From Reticulitermes speratus (lineage: Eukaryota > Arthropoda > Insecta > Blattodea > Rhinotermitidae), in NCBI GenBank assembly GCA_021186555.1, contig JAJKFL010000012.1, positions 3,899,894 to 3,963,893 of the forward strand: DNA of 64,000 nt. Direction: 5' to 3'. The notes below the pieces were generated by a model. It was given only the letters and a program-made list of their open reading frames with translations. It did not search any database and was not told the origin of the DNA. A program made the position numbers and the translations under genes. Of the stretch, positions 60,637 to 64,000 are shown piece after piece (within the stretch, counting starts at the first letter, position 1; each line of letters starts with the position of its first letter).

Positions 60637-61096
60637 GCCTCCGGGCAAGACATCCACACCAAGTAATGACAGAATGATTTTGTCTTGTGATGGCAAAGCT
60701 ATTCCGGTCATCCCAGTAACAAGTTTTGCAGAATCTGATAATGGACAAACTTTCTGTGTTGTGGGTGATTTGGATGTGAAGTTCCCATGCCATTTGTATG
60801 ATATGCAGCAAGTTGCACAGCCTGCTGCTTCAAACAGAGAAATTGCCAATATTTCAGGGGCCATGGTCCCTGGTTCTTCAGTTGACAGCAGGAAGTTCTT
60901 ACATTCTTCAGTTGATGGTAGCAGTTCCAGCAGGTCTGAACATTCTTCTGCAGCATTTAGTCACAGTGATCAGCCACCAGCCTCAGGGACAGCCAGAGGG
61001 AATCTGCTGAAATTGTACCTGACGAGCGAGAATGCCGAAGGAGGATGTGCATACCCTGCCCAAGTTCCCGCAGTAGCATCGCACATGGATGTTAAC
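37072..61096 (+). CDS. PHF7: PHF7/G2E3-like PHD-finger protein, 3'-partial
   Basis: Members of this family use an extended PHD plus RING-like and PHD modules to bind chromatin or transfer ubiquitin in the nucleus. Four in-phase exons are seen: 37072-37182, 38507-38608, 41532-41656 and 59794-61096, giving 547 residues. The extended PHD (about 1-121) starts with the CLFC knuckle, runs through HYFCLLL and ILGFLREDILKEYRRGKR to CWYC and ends SFCASHRP. A RING-like PHD spans about 137-190 (CTIC, WFHRDC, CPLC). A second PHD spans about 226-282 (C..CVC, CRYCG, H..C, CDEC). A basic patch lies near 310-330, two SIM-like motifs at 372-375 and 380-383, and Asp x10 at 384-393. No HECT domain is seen. The last exon ends at a GTGAGT donor, and the next exon was not found in the window. 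Without splicing the frame stops at 61171. The start ATG 37072 follows an acceptor at 37041-37043; an upstream leader exon is likely. Exact orthology (PHF7, G2E3 or pineapple eye) is unresolved. Confidence 0.82.
37690..37960. repeat. Dispersed TE-like block with T9/G17 homopolymers
   Basis: It begins with 'ccaacatttcagaggaactt' and 'cctccatcttgagggtaga', a block also seen in variant form at 25555-25645 and 35390-35440. A T run at 37851-37860 is followed by a G run to 37877. It lies in intron 1 of the PHF7-like gene. Confidence 0.5.
38060..38275. repeat. Dispersed repeat, copy 1 (partner at 40690-40880)
   Basis: The order 'cctagaaattcattttat', 'ggcaacaaggaaa', 'aatgc.rttcatt', 'aatattcatgtttttcataa' and 'atttaaatacc.accctg' is shared with 40690-40880 at clear but incomplete identity. 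It is non-coding and of unknown class. Confidence 0.6.
40690..40880. repeat. Dispersed repeat, copy 2 (partner at 38060-38275)
   Basis: This is a diverged direct copy of the 38060 repeat, in the next intron of the same gene and in the same orientation. Confidence 0.6.
41692..41948 (+). mobile_element. tRNA-derived SINE
   Basis: The tRNA-like head has an A-box-like GTGGCCGCGCGGTCGAAGG at about 41701-41719 and a B-box-like GTGGGTTTGAATCCCGC at 41752-41768. A body follows to about 41948, where it joins an (AT)n tract. It begins 36 bp after exon 3 of the PHF7-like gene. Confidence 0.85.
41949..41980. repeat. (AT)n microsatellite, split by a Tigger insertion
   Basis: About 15 TA units end at the pogo/Tigger terminus, and (TA)n resumes at 43477-43492 on the other side. 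The array was probably the tail of the adjacent SINE. Confidence 0.9.
41981..43476 (-). mobile_element. pogo/Tigger DNA transposon, 1496 bp, internally deleted
   Basis: The terminal inverted repeats CAGTGAAACCTCTATCCATC and its partner (ending GATGAATAGAGGTTTCACTG) define the element. TA dinucleotides lie on both sides, as expected for this superfamily. The right arm carries several short 'tgcgggaaaa' and 'ggcgggaaaa' motifs. It encodes a broken transposase on the minus strand. Confidence 0.9.
42266..43261 (-). pseudogene. Tigger-type DDE transposase, disrupted
   Basis: The reading frame enters from the tail of the CENP-B-like DNA-binding region (DGLARFKDRHGLVYKKLFGE). It continues with YNADETGLFYNVL (first catalytic Asp), then IGKSPKPRCFKNVKK, LLFVDNCAAHP (second Asp) and LQPFDLGVINCYKQ (third Asp). 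The frame is stopped by TAA at 42974-42976, just before the QVPIVIGKS segment. The N-terminal helix-turn-helix is missing, and the element is shorter than the roughly 2.4 kb I expect of a full-length Tigger. It is dead as an autonomous gene. Confidence 0.88.
43976..44270 (+). mobile_element. SINE-like element
   Basis: A possible A box lies in 'tggctcagtcaatgg' at 43984-43998, and a B-box-like AGGTTCAATCCC at about 44082-44093. A body follows with 'gtgatgaacaaagtggtaat'. The spacing between the boxes is longer than in a tRNA, so this is tentative. It ends about 40 bp before the retroelement. Confidence 0.4.
44308..44951 (-). repeat. LTR 1 (3' LTR of unit 1)
   Basis: Read on the minus strand it runs GTTATATATGGC...AACGTCTTCT. 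A TATATA box lies at 44642-44647 and an AATAAA signal at 44479-44484, about 160 bases apart. This places U3, R and U5 in the normal order. The polypurine tract directly precedes it. A 71-codon frame inside (44470-44685) is by chance. Confidence 0.92.
44953..44961 (-). other. Polypurine tract, unit 1
   Basis: GGGGGGAGG on the minus strand, directly before the 3' LTR, is the expected primer for plus-strand DNA synthesis. Confidence 0.85.
45003..47030 (-). CDS. env: Envelope fusion glycoprotein, unit 1
   Basis: A class I-like fusion protein of the errantivirus/baculovirus F type, expected to sit in the membrane and mediate entry or cell-to-cell spread. The intact frame has 675 residues. An N-terminal signal sequence covers roughly 1-25. 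A furin-type basic site (RRVRR, 128-132) is followed at once by a fusion-peptide-like segment (GAFNFIGEVSKILFG). A helical, coiled-coil-prone region follows, then Cys-rich segments (CKTMDFNSYIC, CEEMSIKLNVS), a transmembrane stretch at about 573-592 and a basic cytoplasmic tail of about 83 residues. A splice acceptor touches the ATG, so expression is probably from a spliced mRNA. The stop lies about 40 bases before the polypurine tract. No damage is visible. Compared with unit 2, residue 69 is Glu rather than Asp. Confidence 0.9.
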   Translation of the reverse strand: MGIRVKMLATLTLWMLIAKDLASSASELGYSVELYHESPGIYFENRGQASLYNTHWKTVVYVNLEQTTEQSAAVEQYIKHINTICQEVEIKNWTECNYFHDIARGKLYQVQRTEKLLLDITEHKQSKRRVRRGAFNFIGEVSKILFGTMDDEDAQYYNEQIRHFEENSESMTHLMKQQLTVVKSSLGAINETLSDLEYNEAKVKEGLMQVKAYVESVVSAGTRVTNTLLAKITVESHIARVTEALNTLQRNLDILIDSIVNARKGILQPQVVPPSLLIDALIRSAPSFPKDTITPFPLSKDSTNLLYRLCEVHIYLSEGILGYVITLPLVNRGTFKIFRLTPIPVALGSKRFLYIDTAESILCLDQARQYYFMLTEEEFGLCKTMDFNSYICKQKHPLMSSHLRESCAVKLIQARQGIPKSCETRVVELTNTVWVQLVNNQWIYFAPGTDSVTILCNDKEPIDVMLKGVGKLSIDSGCKGYSTSAVLQTSTTVTSNSSLKGGDLLTQIPLKFDCCEEMSIKLNVSHVPLDIKSKPIVSHLDDLRYASFKISELEKEVREQEWKNRHTISHVSYSVTVYIILLIIVMYVLYKLRTCIRHRWRRTSLPKALPAPVREITPLADSSGLGNPASKTVKTSKESLAARPEAIPLHESTQSLGEETPTGRSLRPRTVKSYF
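47028..47040 (-). promoter_or_regulatory. Splice acceptor for env mRNA, unit 1
   Basis: The minus strand reads TGTTTCAG|AG-ATG, with the exon starting at 47032 and the env start codon at 47030. An upstream A14 run and TTAGTTAA offer a possible branch region. The partner donor is at 51282. Confidence 0.7.
47123..51259 (-). CDS. gag-pol: Gag-Pol polyprotein of Ty3/gypsy retroelement, unit 1
   Basis: A single uninterrupted frame of 1378 residues. Domains in order: a retrotransposon Gag-like helical region (about 30-205), two CCHC zinc knuckles (CSSCGKMGHVSSKC 220-233; CFRCGEKGHIARHC 259-272), an aspartic protease with LLLDSGAD (Asp324), reverse transcriptase with FAFLDDIVVY (751-760), RNase H starting near ILTTDASNEG (898-907) with the later KIVTDHKPLTW, and integrase. 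Integrase has an H-H-C-C zinc region (H1042, H1049, C1079, C1082) and the DDE triad D1112, D1172, E1208, with exactly 35 residues between the last two. A basic tail ends VNRVKPFY; no chromodomain is seen. Gag and pol are fused without a frameshift, unlike the classic Drosophila gypsy arrangement. The start is the first ATG after the splice donor. Near-identical to unit 2 (V1371 here, Ile there). Confidence 0.95.
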   Translation of the reverse strand: MSVSSPSSSTQVADTDRLRTMAEGYISIGDALKLIPPFKGDKNEVLAFVGNVDTAFSVINPNQEDTLYKFVLTRISGEPRTAIIHRNFDNWPELKQFLRNSYLEKRTLDFHASQLFRSRQGKDERVSEWIQRIQTLGSQFRDAALLDSTEGAREGILDLSDRLRNICFVQGLHSDRIQTIVRSRNYRNFDEIAETALVEESAIVSKQDRYKGEGPAPNRCSSCGKMGHVSSKCFSREKREVRVNPIEVKRTENSQRFTCFRCGEKGHIARHCKKPPKKKEDTSDGEQKPGSRLYSVGCINNHRCEYVSLDLDVSNKRRLYLLLDSGADVSLLKTENVAKTAEFNPREKVRIKAVDGSVIETHGGIRTKILEGKMEIPCTFQLVSDQVDIKCDGILGRDFLRQAQARICYRTRTLTFRYKEREVRKNLISNREESNELEGKNSTVGMITLPKRSEVIVKLPVTAGSTVREGLVEKREIQEGVYMAGCLARVADGHVVTSILNTRDEEMKIVAPVVSVEEYMDEKTVEASENTQKRNSKCRDERVWEQLRTEHLNPEEQESLRKVCADYPDVFYIEGDRLSCTDAVKHSINVVPGTAPINTRPYRIPESQKVEVDRQVTKLLREGIIEESDSPWNSPILVVPKKGGVNGEKRWRLVVDFRKLNERTVGDAYPLPDITEILDQLGQSKYFSCLDMVMGYHQIELEEGDREKTAFSTKQGHWAYRRLPFGLKTAPATFQRMMNSVLSGLTGTRCFAFLDDIVVYATSLAEHDTKLREVLGRLRRYKLKLQPEKCEFLRKEVSYLGHVITENGVKPDPAKVNALDKFPIPSTARQLKAFLGMAGYYRKFIQNFSRIASPLHKLLKKDAKFEWAEDQENAFQKLKSRLTTQPILQYPDFAREFILTTDASNEGLGAVLSQGVVGKDLPIAYASRSLNKAEANYSTSEKELLAIIWGVKYFRPYLYGRKFKIVTDHKPLTWVMNVKDPGSRLLRWRLQLEEYDYEIAYKKGSSNTNADALSRIGSVSKEKPQNRELDEETRRQILYEFHDAPIGGHKGMNKTYRAIKSRYSWPNMRQEIEEYVKKCRSCQLNKVLKPRKKAPMEITTTAGLPFERCSLDIVGPLPVTQKGNKYILTFQDDLSKYVIGVPIGQQDAETVAREFATQVILKYGTPSTVLTDQGSNFLSDVFKSTCKLLRIKKIQTTAFHPESNGGLERSHRVLAEYLRHYVREDQTNWDEWVPFAMFAYNTTEHTATGYTPFELVFGHTSTLPSALKDQPSPQYSYDDYVAELKSRLQTAHQVAKENLLSSKTRSKEQYDKKTESMELRVGDKVLLYDETVRRGRSRKLSSQWIGPYEVVAIDRVNVTIKKGKKVQKVHVNRVKPFY
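51276..51286 (-). promoter_or_regulatory. Splice donor for env mRNA, unit 1
   Basis: The minus strand reads GCAGAG|GTAAGT, with the exon ending at 51282, about 23 bases before the gag-pol ATG. This is a near-consensus donor in the position expected for making an env subgenomic mRNA. Confidence 0.7.
51475..51491 (-). other. Primer-binding site, unit 1
   Basis: TGGTGTCAGATGTGGGG directly follows the 5' LTR on the minus strand. It closely resembles the complement of the 3' end of tRNA-Leu (with CCA), differing at about two positions from the form I know. Confidence 0.75.
51492..52135 (-). repeat. LTR 2, shared by both units
   Basis: The same length as the other two LTRs, and I saw no differences by eye. 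It serves as 5' LTR of unit 1 and 3' LTR of unit 2. TATATA lies at 51826-51831 and AATAAA at 51663-51668. There is no second target duplication around it, as expected for recombination-derived tandem copies. Confidence 0.92.
52137..52145 (-). other. Polypurine tract, unit 2
   Basis: GGGGGGAGG on the minus strand, next to LTR 2. It has the same context as in unit 1. Confidence 0.85.
52187..54214 (-). CDS. env: Envelope fusion glycoprotein, unit 2
   Basis: An intact 675-residue frame that differs from unit 1 only by Asp at residue 69, plus one synonymous change (T at 53882). Signal sequence, RRVRR cleavage site, fusion-peptide-like segment, transmembrane stretch and basic tail are all kept. 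The acceptor (exon start 54216) is also kept, so this copy is predicted to be expressed the same way as unit 1 from its own 5' LTR (LTR 3). Confidence 0.9.
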   Translation of the reverse strand: MGIRVKMLATLTLWMLIAKDLASSASELGYSVELYHESPGIYFENRGQASLYNTHWKTVVYVNLEQTTDQSAAVEQYIKHINTICQEVEIKNWTECNYFHDIARGKLYQVQRTEKLLLDITEHKQSKRRVRRGAFNFIGEVSKILFGTMDDEDAQYYNEQIRHFEENSESMTHLMKQQLTVVKSSLGAINETLSDLEYNEAKVKEGLMQVKAYVESVVSAGTRVTNTLLAKITVESHIARVTEALNTLQRNLDILIDSIVNARKGILQPQVVPPSLLIDALIRSAPSFPKDTITPFPLSKDSTNLLYRLCEVHIYLSEGILGYVITLPLVNRGTFKIFRLTPIPVALGSKRFLYIDTAESILCLDQARQYYFMLTEEEFGLCKTMDFNSYICKQKHPLMSSHLRESCAVKLIQARQGIPKSCETRVVELTNTVWVQLVNNQWIYFAPGTDSVTILCNDKEPIDVMLKGVGKLSIDSGCKGYSTSAVLQTSTTVTSNSSLKGGDLLTQIPLKFDCCEEMSIKLNVSHVPLDIKSKPIVSHLDDLRYASFKISELEKEVREQEWKNRHTISHVSYSVTVYIILLIIVMYVLYKLRTCIRHRWRRTSLPKALPAPVREITPLADSSGLGNPASKTVKTSKESLAARPEAIPLHESTQSLGEETPTGRSLRPRTVKSYF
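54212..54224 (-). promoter_or_regulatory. Splice acceptor for env mRNA, unit 2
   Basis: TGTTTCAG|AG-ATG is identical to unit 1, with exon start at 54216. The upstream homopolymer is 12 rather than 14 bases. Confidence 0.7.
54305..58441 (-). CDS. gag-pol: Gag-Pol polyprotein of Ty3/gypsy retroelement, unit 2
   Basis: An intact 1378-residue frame with all zinc-knuckle, protease, reverse transcriptase, RNase H and integrase residues described for unit 1. The only protein difference I found is Ile instead of Val at residue 1371. A silent change lies at 56162. Having two full-length polyproteins in a row means that no decay has happened in either unit since duplication. Confidence 0.95.
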   Translation of the reverse strand: MSVSSPSSSTQVADTDRLRTMAEGYISIGDALKLIPPFKGDKNEVLAFVGNVDTAFSVINPNQEDTLYKFVLTRISGEPRTAIIHRNFDNWPELKQFLRNSYLEKRTLDFHASQLFRSRQGKDERVSEWIQRIQTLGSQFRDAALLDSTEGAREGILDLSDRLRNICFVQGLHSDRIQTIVRSRNYRNFDEIAETALVEESAIVSKQDRYKGEGPAPNRCSSCGKMGHVSSKCFSREKREVRVNPIEVKRTENSQRFTCFRCGEKGHIARHCKKPPKKKEDTSDGEQKPGSRLYSVGCINNHRCEYVSLDLDVSNKRRLYLLLDSGADVSLLKTENVAKTAEFNPREKVRIKAVDGSVIETHGGIRTKILEGKMEIPCTFQLVSDQVDIKCDGILGRDFLRQAQARICYRTRTLTFRYKEREVRKNLISNREESNELEGKNSTVGMITLPKRSEVIVKLPVTAGSTVREGLVEKREIQEGVYMAGCLARVADGHVVTSILNTRDEEMKIVAPVVSVEEYMDEKTVEASENTQKRNSKCRDERVWEQLRTEHLNPEEQESLRKVCADYPDVFYIEGDRLSCTDAVKHSINVVPGTAPINTRPYRIPESQKVEVDRQVTKLLREGIIEESDSPWNSPILVVPKKGGVNGEKRWRLVVDFRKLNERTVGDAYPLPDITEILDQLGQSKYFSCLDMVMGYHQIELEEGDREKTAFSTKQGHWAYRRLPFGLKTAPATFQRMMNSVLSGLTGTRCFAFLDDIVVYATSLAEHDTKLREVLGRLRRYKLKLQPEKCEFLRKEVSYLGHVITENGVKPDPAKVNALDKFPIPSTARQLKAFLGMAGYYRKFIQNFSRIASPLHKLLKKDAKFEWAEDQENAFQKLKSRLTTQPILQYPDFAREFILTTDASNEGLGAVLSQGVVGKDLPIAYASRSLNKAEANYSTSEKELLAIIWGVKYFRPYLYGRKFKIVTDHKPLTWVMNVKDPGSRLLRWRLQLEEYDYEIAYKKGSSNTNADALSRIGSVSKEKPQNRELDEETRRQILYEFHDAPIGGHKGMNKTYRAIKSRYSWPNMRQEIEEYVKKCRSCQLNKVLKPRKKAPMEITTTAGLPFERCSLDIVGPLPVTQKGNKYILTFQDDLSKYVIGVPIGQQDAETVAREFATQVILKYGTPSTVLTDQGSNFLSDVFKSTCKLLRIKKIQTTAFHPESNGGLERSHRVLAEYLRHYVREDQTNWDEWVPFAMFAYNTTEHTATGYTPFELVFGHTSTLPSALKDQPSPQYSYDDYVAELKSRLQTAHQVAKENLLSSKTRSKEQYDKKTESMELRVGDKVLLYDETVRRGRSRKLSSQWIGPYEVVAIDRVNVTIKKGKKVQKVHINRVKPFY
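58458..58468 (-). promoter_or_regulatory. Splice donor for env mRNA, unit 2
   Basis: GCAGAG|GTAAGT on the minus strand, with the exon ending at 58464. The context is the same as in unit 1. Confidence 0.7.
58657..58673 (-). other. Primer-binding site, unit 2
   Basis: The same tRNA-Leu-like 17-mer as unit 1, directly after LTR 3 on the minus strand. Confidence 0.75.
58674..59317 (-). repeat. LTR 3 (5' LTR of unit 2)
   Basis: 644 bp, the same as LTR 1 and 2 by eye. TATATA lies near 59008-59013 and AATAAA near 58845-58850. Its outer edge meets host sequence at ACCA, 59318-59321. Confidence 0.92.
59594..59771 (+). mobile_element. LINE 3'-end fragment
   Basis: It carries 'gggagggcgtggactggatt', 'ggtgatgaacctttatgttcc' and a terminal 'tcttaagaaggattctgctc', in the family order. 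It ends about 20 bp before the large exon of the PHF7-like gene. Confidence 0.6.
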
Positions 61097-63040
61097 GTGA
61101 GTTTCTTAATTTTTTGTAGGATATTTATTGAAACGTGGATAATTGACCTGAAATTTTCTCCTAATATATAATGGGTCACTGGAAGAAGTCCATGTTTTAA
61201 TGTCCTGTAACACTTTTCAAAAGTAAAACAAGGATGTATCGCTTGCAGTTTTAAACCTGTTGCAGATTATCGTCAGTAGTAGCAGAATCATATTCCTAAG
61301 ACCATCTATAGTAAATATGTCAGACATAATGTCAGAGATGTGCAATGTCACCACATTTGTTACTGCAAGTTTTCAGGATTTGAAGCAGCGCAGTTGAGAA
61401 TTTGGACTAGAGGTATCATAAACATACCTGCAAAGTCTTTTTGTGTATTGTTCATAAACCAACAGTACCCAGTGTGAGAACTGTTCTGCTGGGATCCTTC
61501 GTTCCATCTGTTGGTGTTCGTTGCTCAACGTTTCTATTGCATGTAGTTGCCTCATCTTCAAGGGTCACTGGTCATTGGACCAAGGTATGTTTATGATATC
61601 TCTGTATATCAAATTTGATGCTCCTAGGTGCATTGATTATTACTGTCACTCTGAAAGCTAAATATAGATTCCATGCAGTTGCCATGTTGTTTCAATTGTG
61701 CACACTACTGTGGTGGCTGCTGCTACTACTACTACTACTACTACTACTGCTTAACTGTTTTGTTGCTGTTACTGTGTTGTTATTAACATTATATTAATAT
61801 TGCTGCTGCTGGTGGCAGCAGTTGTTGTTAGGCATTCCCACTTCATGTGGGTGGTAGATTTTCTGCAACCTAAACAAGAGCTGCATATCTTTTGACACTT
61901 GTATACTACTGTGCCCTTGTGTGTACTGCAGTGTGAAGAGCATTTTTGTTGGTAGTGTTGGTTACACATGTGTGGACTGGCATGTGTTTTTGTGTAGCTG
62001 AGTGATTAGAGTAGTGTTAAGTGTTGTAACAATCGCATTGTGGTTCACACGGGCAAAACAAATTGACTTCATAACAAGTGCCTGTAAGAGTAAAATTAAC
62101 AGGTTTTTTTTCTCTCTCTAATTTTTTTTGTCCCTAAAGAAATGACTGCTGTATTTACTCTTACCTGCCATCAGTATTAGTTTTTGAGATACAGAGTGGG
62201 TGATCAGATGAATCATGGATAATGGGAATTACCAATACAGATATATTCAGGACCCTGTATAGAACTCCTGCCTCAGAAGTTTGTGTGTCCACCATGTTTT
62301 GTTGCATTTTGTCATAGTGCTTAGTATTCTCTTGTGAAATGCTGGAAGTGTGGTACATTGGTTTCCAGGTGGTGTGAGTGTGATTCCAAGTGTTTACACA
62401 AGAGATATATATTAACTAGCATTTGATTGAGATGTAACACCTTTGTTGATATGCTGTAAATTTTTATTCAATGAAACAATGCAAAACTTCCAAGTTCCAA
62501 GAATCAAAATGCACAGTGAAAATTAGGTGAAAATTTCCAGGTTCCTAATCTCTAATAGTAGGTATGAAGCATGTTTATTGCAGTTACTAGCTTAGGAACA
62601 GTGCTGAATCTTGAGCAAGAGAAAATCAGCTGACATAAAAGATTAAAATTGATGTTCTACTGGATGATGTGACCTTTACACTTAACTAGCCATGTGTACA
62701 GTCTTTGCCCAGGCTAACGTCGAATCATATTTGTGCACAACTATGTGTAACAAATGTAAAACTGGTTTAAAACTTACGTGAATCAGTGTCACATATTACT
62801 GCCACACTCTTCTCTATGGCTGAGCTGTTAATATCAGTCATAAGATATTTGTTAGTGTCAATCACCGCTGATCATTATCTCCATGTTCTGCTCTGTGGCC
62901 AGTTGGCTTGGTCCTCAGTGTCTTCTTAAAGCAACTCAGGCATTCTTCTCACAGATGGGAGTGCTGCCATTTGTTTGTGCTGTGTTCTGTTCAGTGCTCA
63001 GCTGTTCCTCCAGCAGCCCTGTACACATGGCGCTGTATTT
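61097..63040. other. Intron or 3' flank of the PHF7-like gene
   Basis: It begins with a good donor (GTGAGT). A (CTA/CTG)n microsatellite lies at 61722-61750 and some GCTGCTG at 61800. No exon with zinc-finger or HECT character was found. Confidence 0.45.
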
Positions 63041-63044
63041 TGTG

Positions 63045-63256
63045 TGTGTGTGTGAGGATAATATTAGAATGGATCTTCAAGAAGTGGGATGGGGGGCATG
63101 GACTGGATTGATATGGCTCAGGATAGGGACGGGTGGCGGGCTGTTGTGAATGCGGTAATGAACCTTGGGTTCCATAAAACACAGGGAGTTTCTCGACTAG
63201 CTGAGGACCTGTTAGCTTCTCAAGAAGGACTGTGCTCCATGGAGTTAGTTAGTTAG
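63045..63256 (+). mobile_element. LINE 3'-end fragment with (TTAG)n tail
   Basis: The open frame carries [20 protein letters not shown], the C-terminal end of a LINE polyprotein. After it come 'gcggtaatgaaccttgggtt', 'gactagctgagg' and 'ctgtgctccatggag', then TTAGTTAG and a GT-rich tract. This is the clearest 3' terminus of the family in the window. Confidence 0.75.
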
Positions 63257-63597
63257 TGTGTATGTGTGTGTGTGTCTATATACATGTGTGTGTGGGATGC
63301 GCCCCAATTCCATGGACAAATTTTAATTGGATGTGGCACAGCATGCCCCATAATCATCCAAAACTACTGCCAAAATTGCAAGTTCCTATTTGTATTTTCT
63401 GAACCATTACAGCTGCCACAGATAGACACAGGTACCTTATTTTATTCAGTTCTTGGTGCAGGTGTTGTTATGGTACTTAGACTTTATCCTACTGGGGTGG
63501 GTATTTAAATTTTAGCGCATGCTTTATGAAAAGCGTGAGTATTGTTTAAACAGAGAAAGATAAAATTATGAAATCAACGGCTTTTTATTGAAAAAGC

Positions 63598-63725
63598 GGT
63601 ATTTACCCGAATGCAAGATGGCTCTAATCTAAGACAACCCCCGAAATAAAACATTCCCTTGGTAAGGGGAACTGTATTTATCCAAGTCTAAGACGACCCC
63701 CCCCAAAAATAAAACATCTGTTAAT
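63598..63725. repeat. Short tandem duplication, TE-like
   Basis: Two diverged units of about 60 bp share 'gtatttaccc/tccaagtctaagac' and 'aaataaaacat'. Similar words occur in DNA-transposon MITEs of many animals, but I cannot assign a family. Confidence 0.5.
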
Positions 63726-64000
63726 AAAAAATATTTTACTATTAATTTCATACACTTAATATACAAAGCGTGGCAGATTCTATCTACCTTCACCAATCAG
63801 TGTCACTGTCTCTATCTTCACGGGCAGTGCCGTCATCTTCCCTGCACTCACACCTAACATTCCTATCCTCTTCACTGCCATTCCACAACATATCATCATC
63901 ATAGCTTTTATTTTAACCAACATATGCACTACACCTTGTCGTCATATATACCCCTACATATGTTTTGACTACTTATTAGTCATCATCAGGGGGATCAAAG

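Noticed and set aside
1-64000. CRISPR arrays, operons, bacterial mobile islands
   Set aside because: The tandem arrays have no unique spacers, the genes have introns, and nothing in the window is prokaryotic.

Overview
The window looks like insect nuclear DNA: long introns, AT-rich non-coding sequence, tRNA-derived SINEs, non-LTR retrotransposon tails, hAT, Tc1/mariner and pogo remnants, and an env-bearing Ty3/gypsy retroelement. The repeat families remind me of cockroach or termite genomes. That placement is an inference and could not be tested here.

Positions 1-19235 hold one plus-strand host gene, an R7-family regulator of G-protein signalling (RGS7-like). Twelve coding exons (1627-19235) can be joined in phase, giving DEP, R7H, GGL and RGS domains. 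One exon carries a one-base frame break in a run of six G. The introns hold several tandem arrays, SINEs, LINE tails and hairpin elements.

Positions 19236-37043 are intergenic or untranslated. I see no convincing host exon there. They carry fold-back elements, a hAT element, a Tc1/mariner remnant, a hAT MITE with an exact 8-bp target duplication, and a possible CpG-richer promoter near 31.8-32.3 kb.

Positions 37072-61096 hold a second plus-strand host gene, a PHF7/G2E3-like zinc-finger protein with an extended PHD split over four exons, a RING-like PHD, a second PHD, a basic patch and two SUMO-interaction-like motifs before a run of ten Asp. The gene probably continues beyond the window. Its last visible intron is 18 kb because it took in a SINE, an (AT)n tract with a pogo/Tigger element inside it, and a 15-kb tandem retroelement.

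That retroelement (44308-59317, minus strand) is the most striking object here. It has the order LTR-internal-LTR-internal-LTR, with three 644-bp LTRs that look identical by eye and two near-identical internal regions. Each internal region keeps an intact 1378-aa gag-pol frame and an intact 675-aa env frame, a primer-binding site resembling the tRNA-Leu complement, a polypurine tract, and splice sites positioned to make an env mRNA. A shared ACCA at both outer edges suggests one original integration later duplicated through its LTRs.
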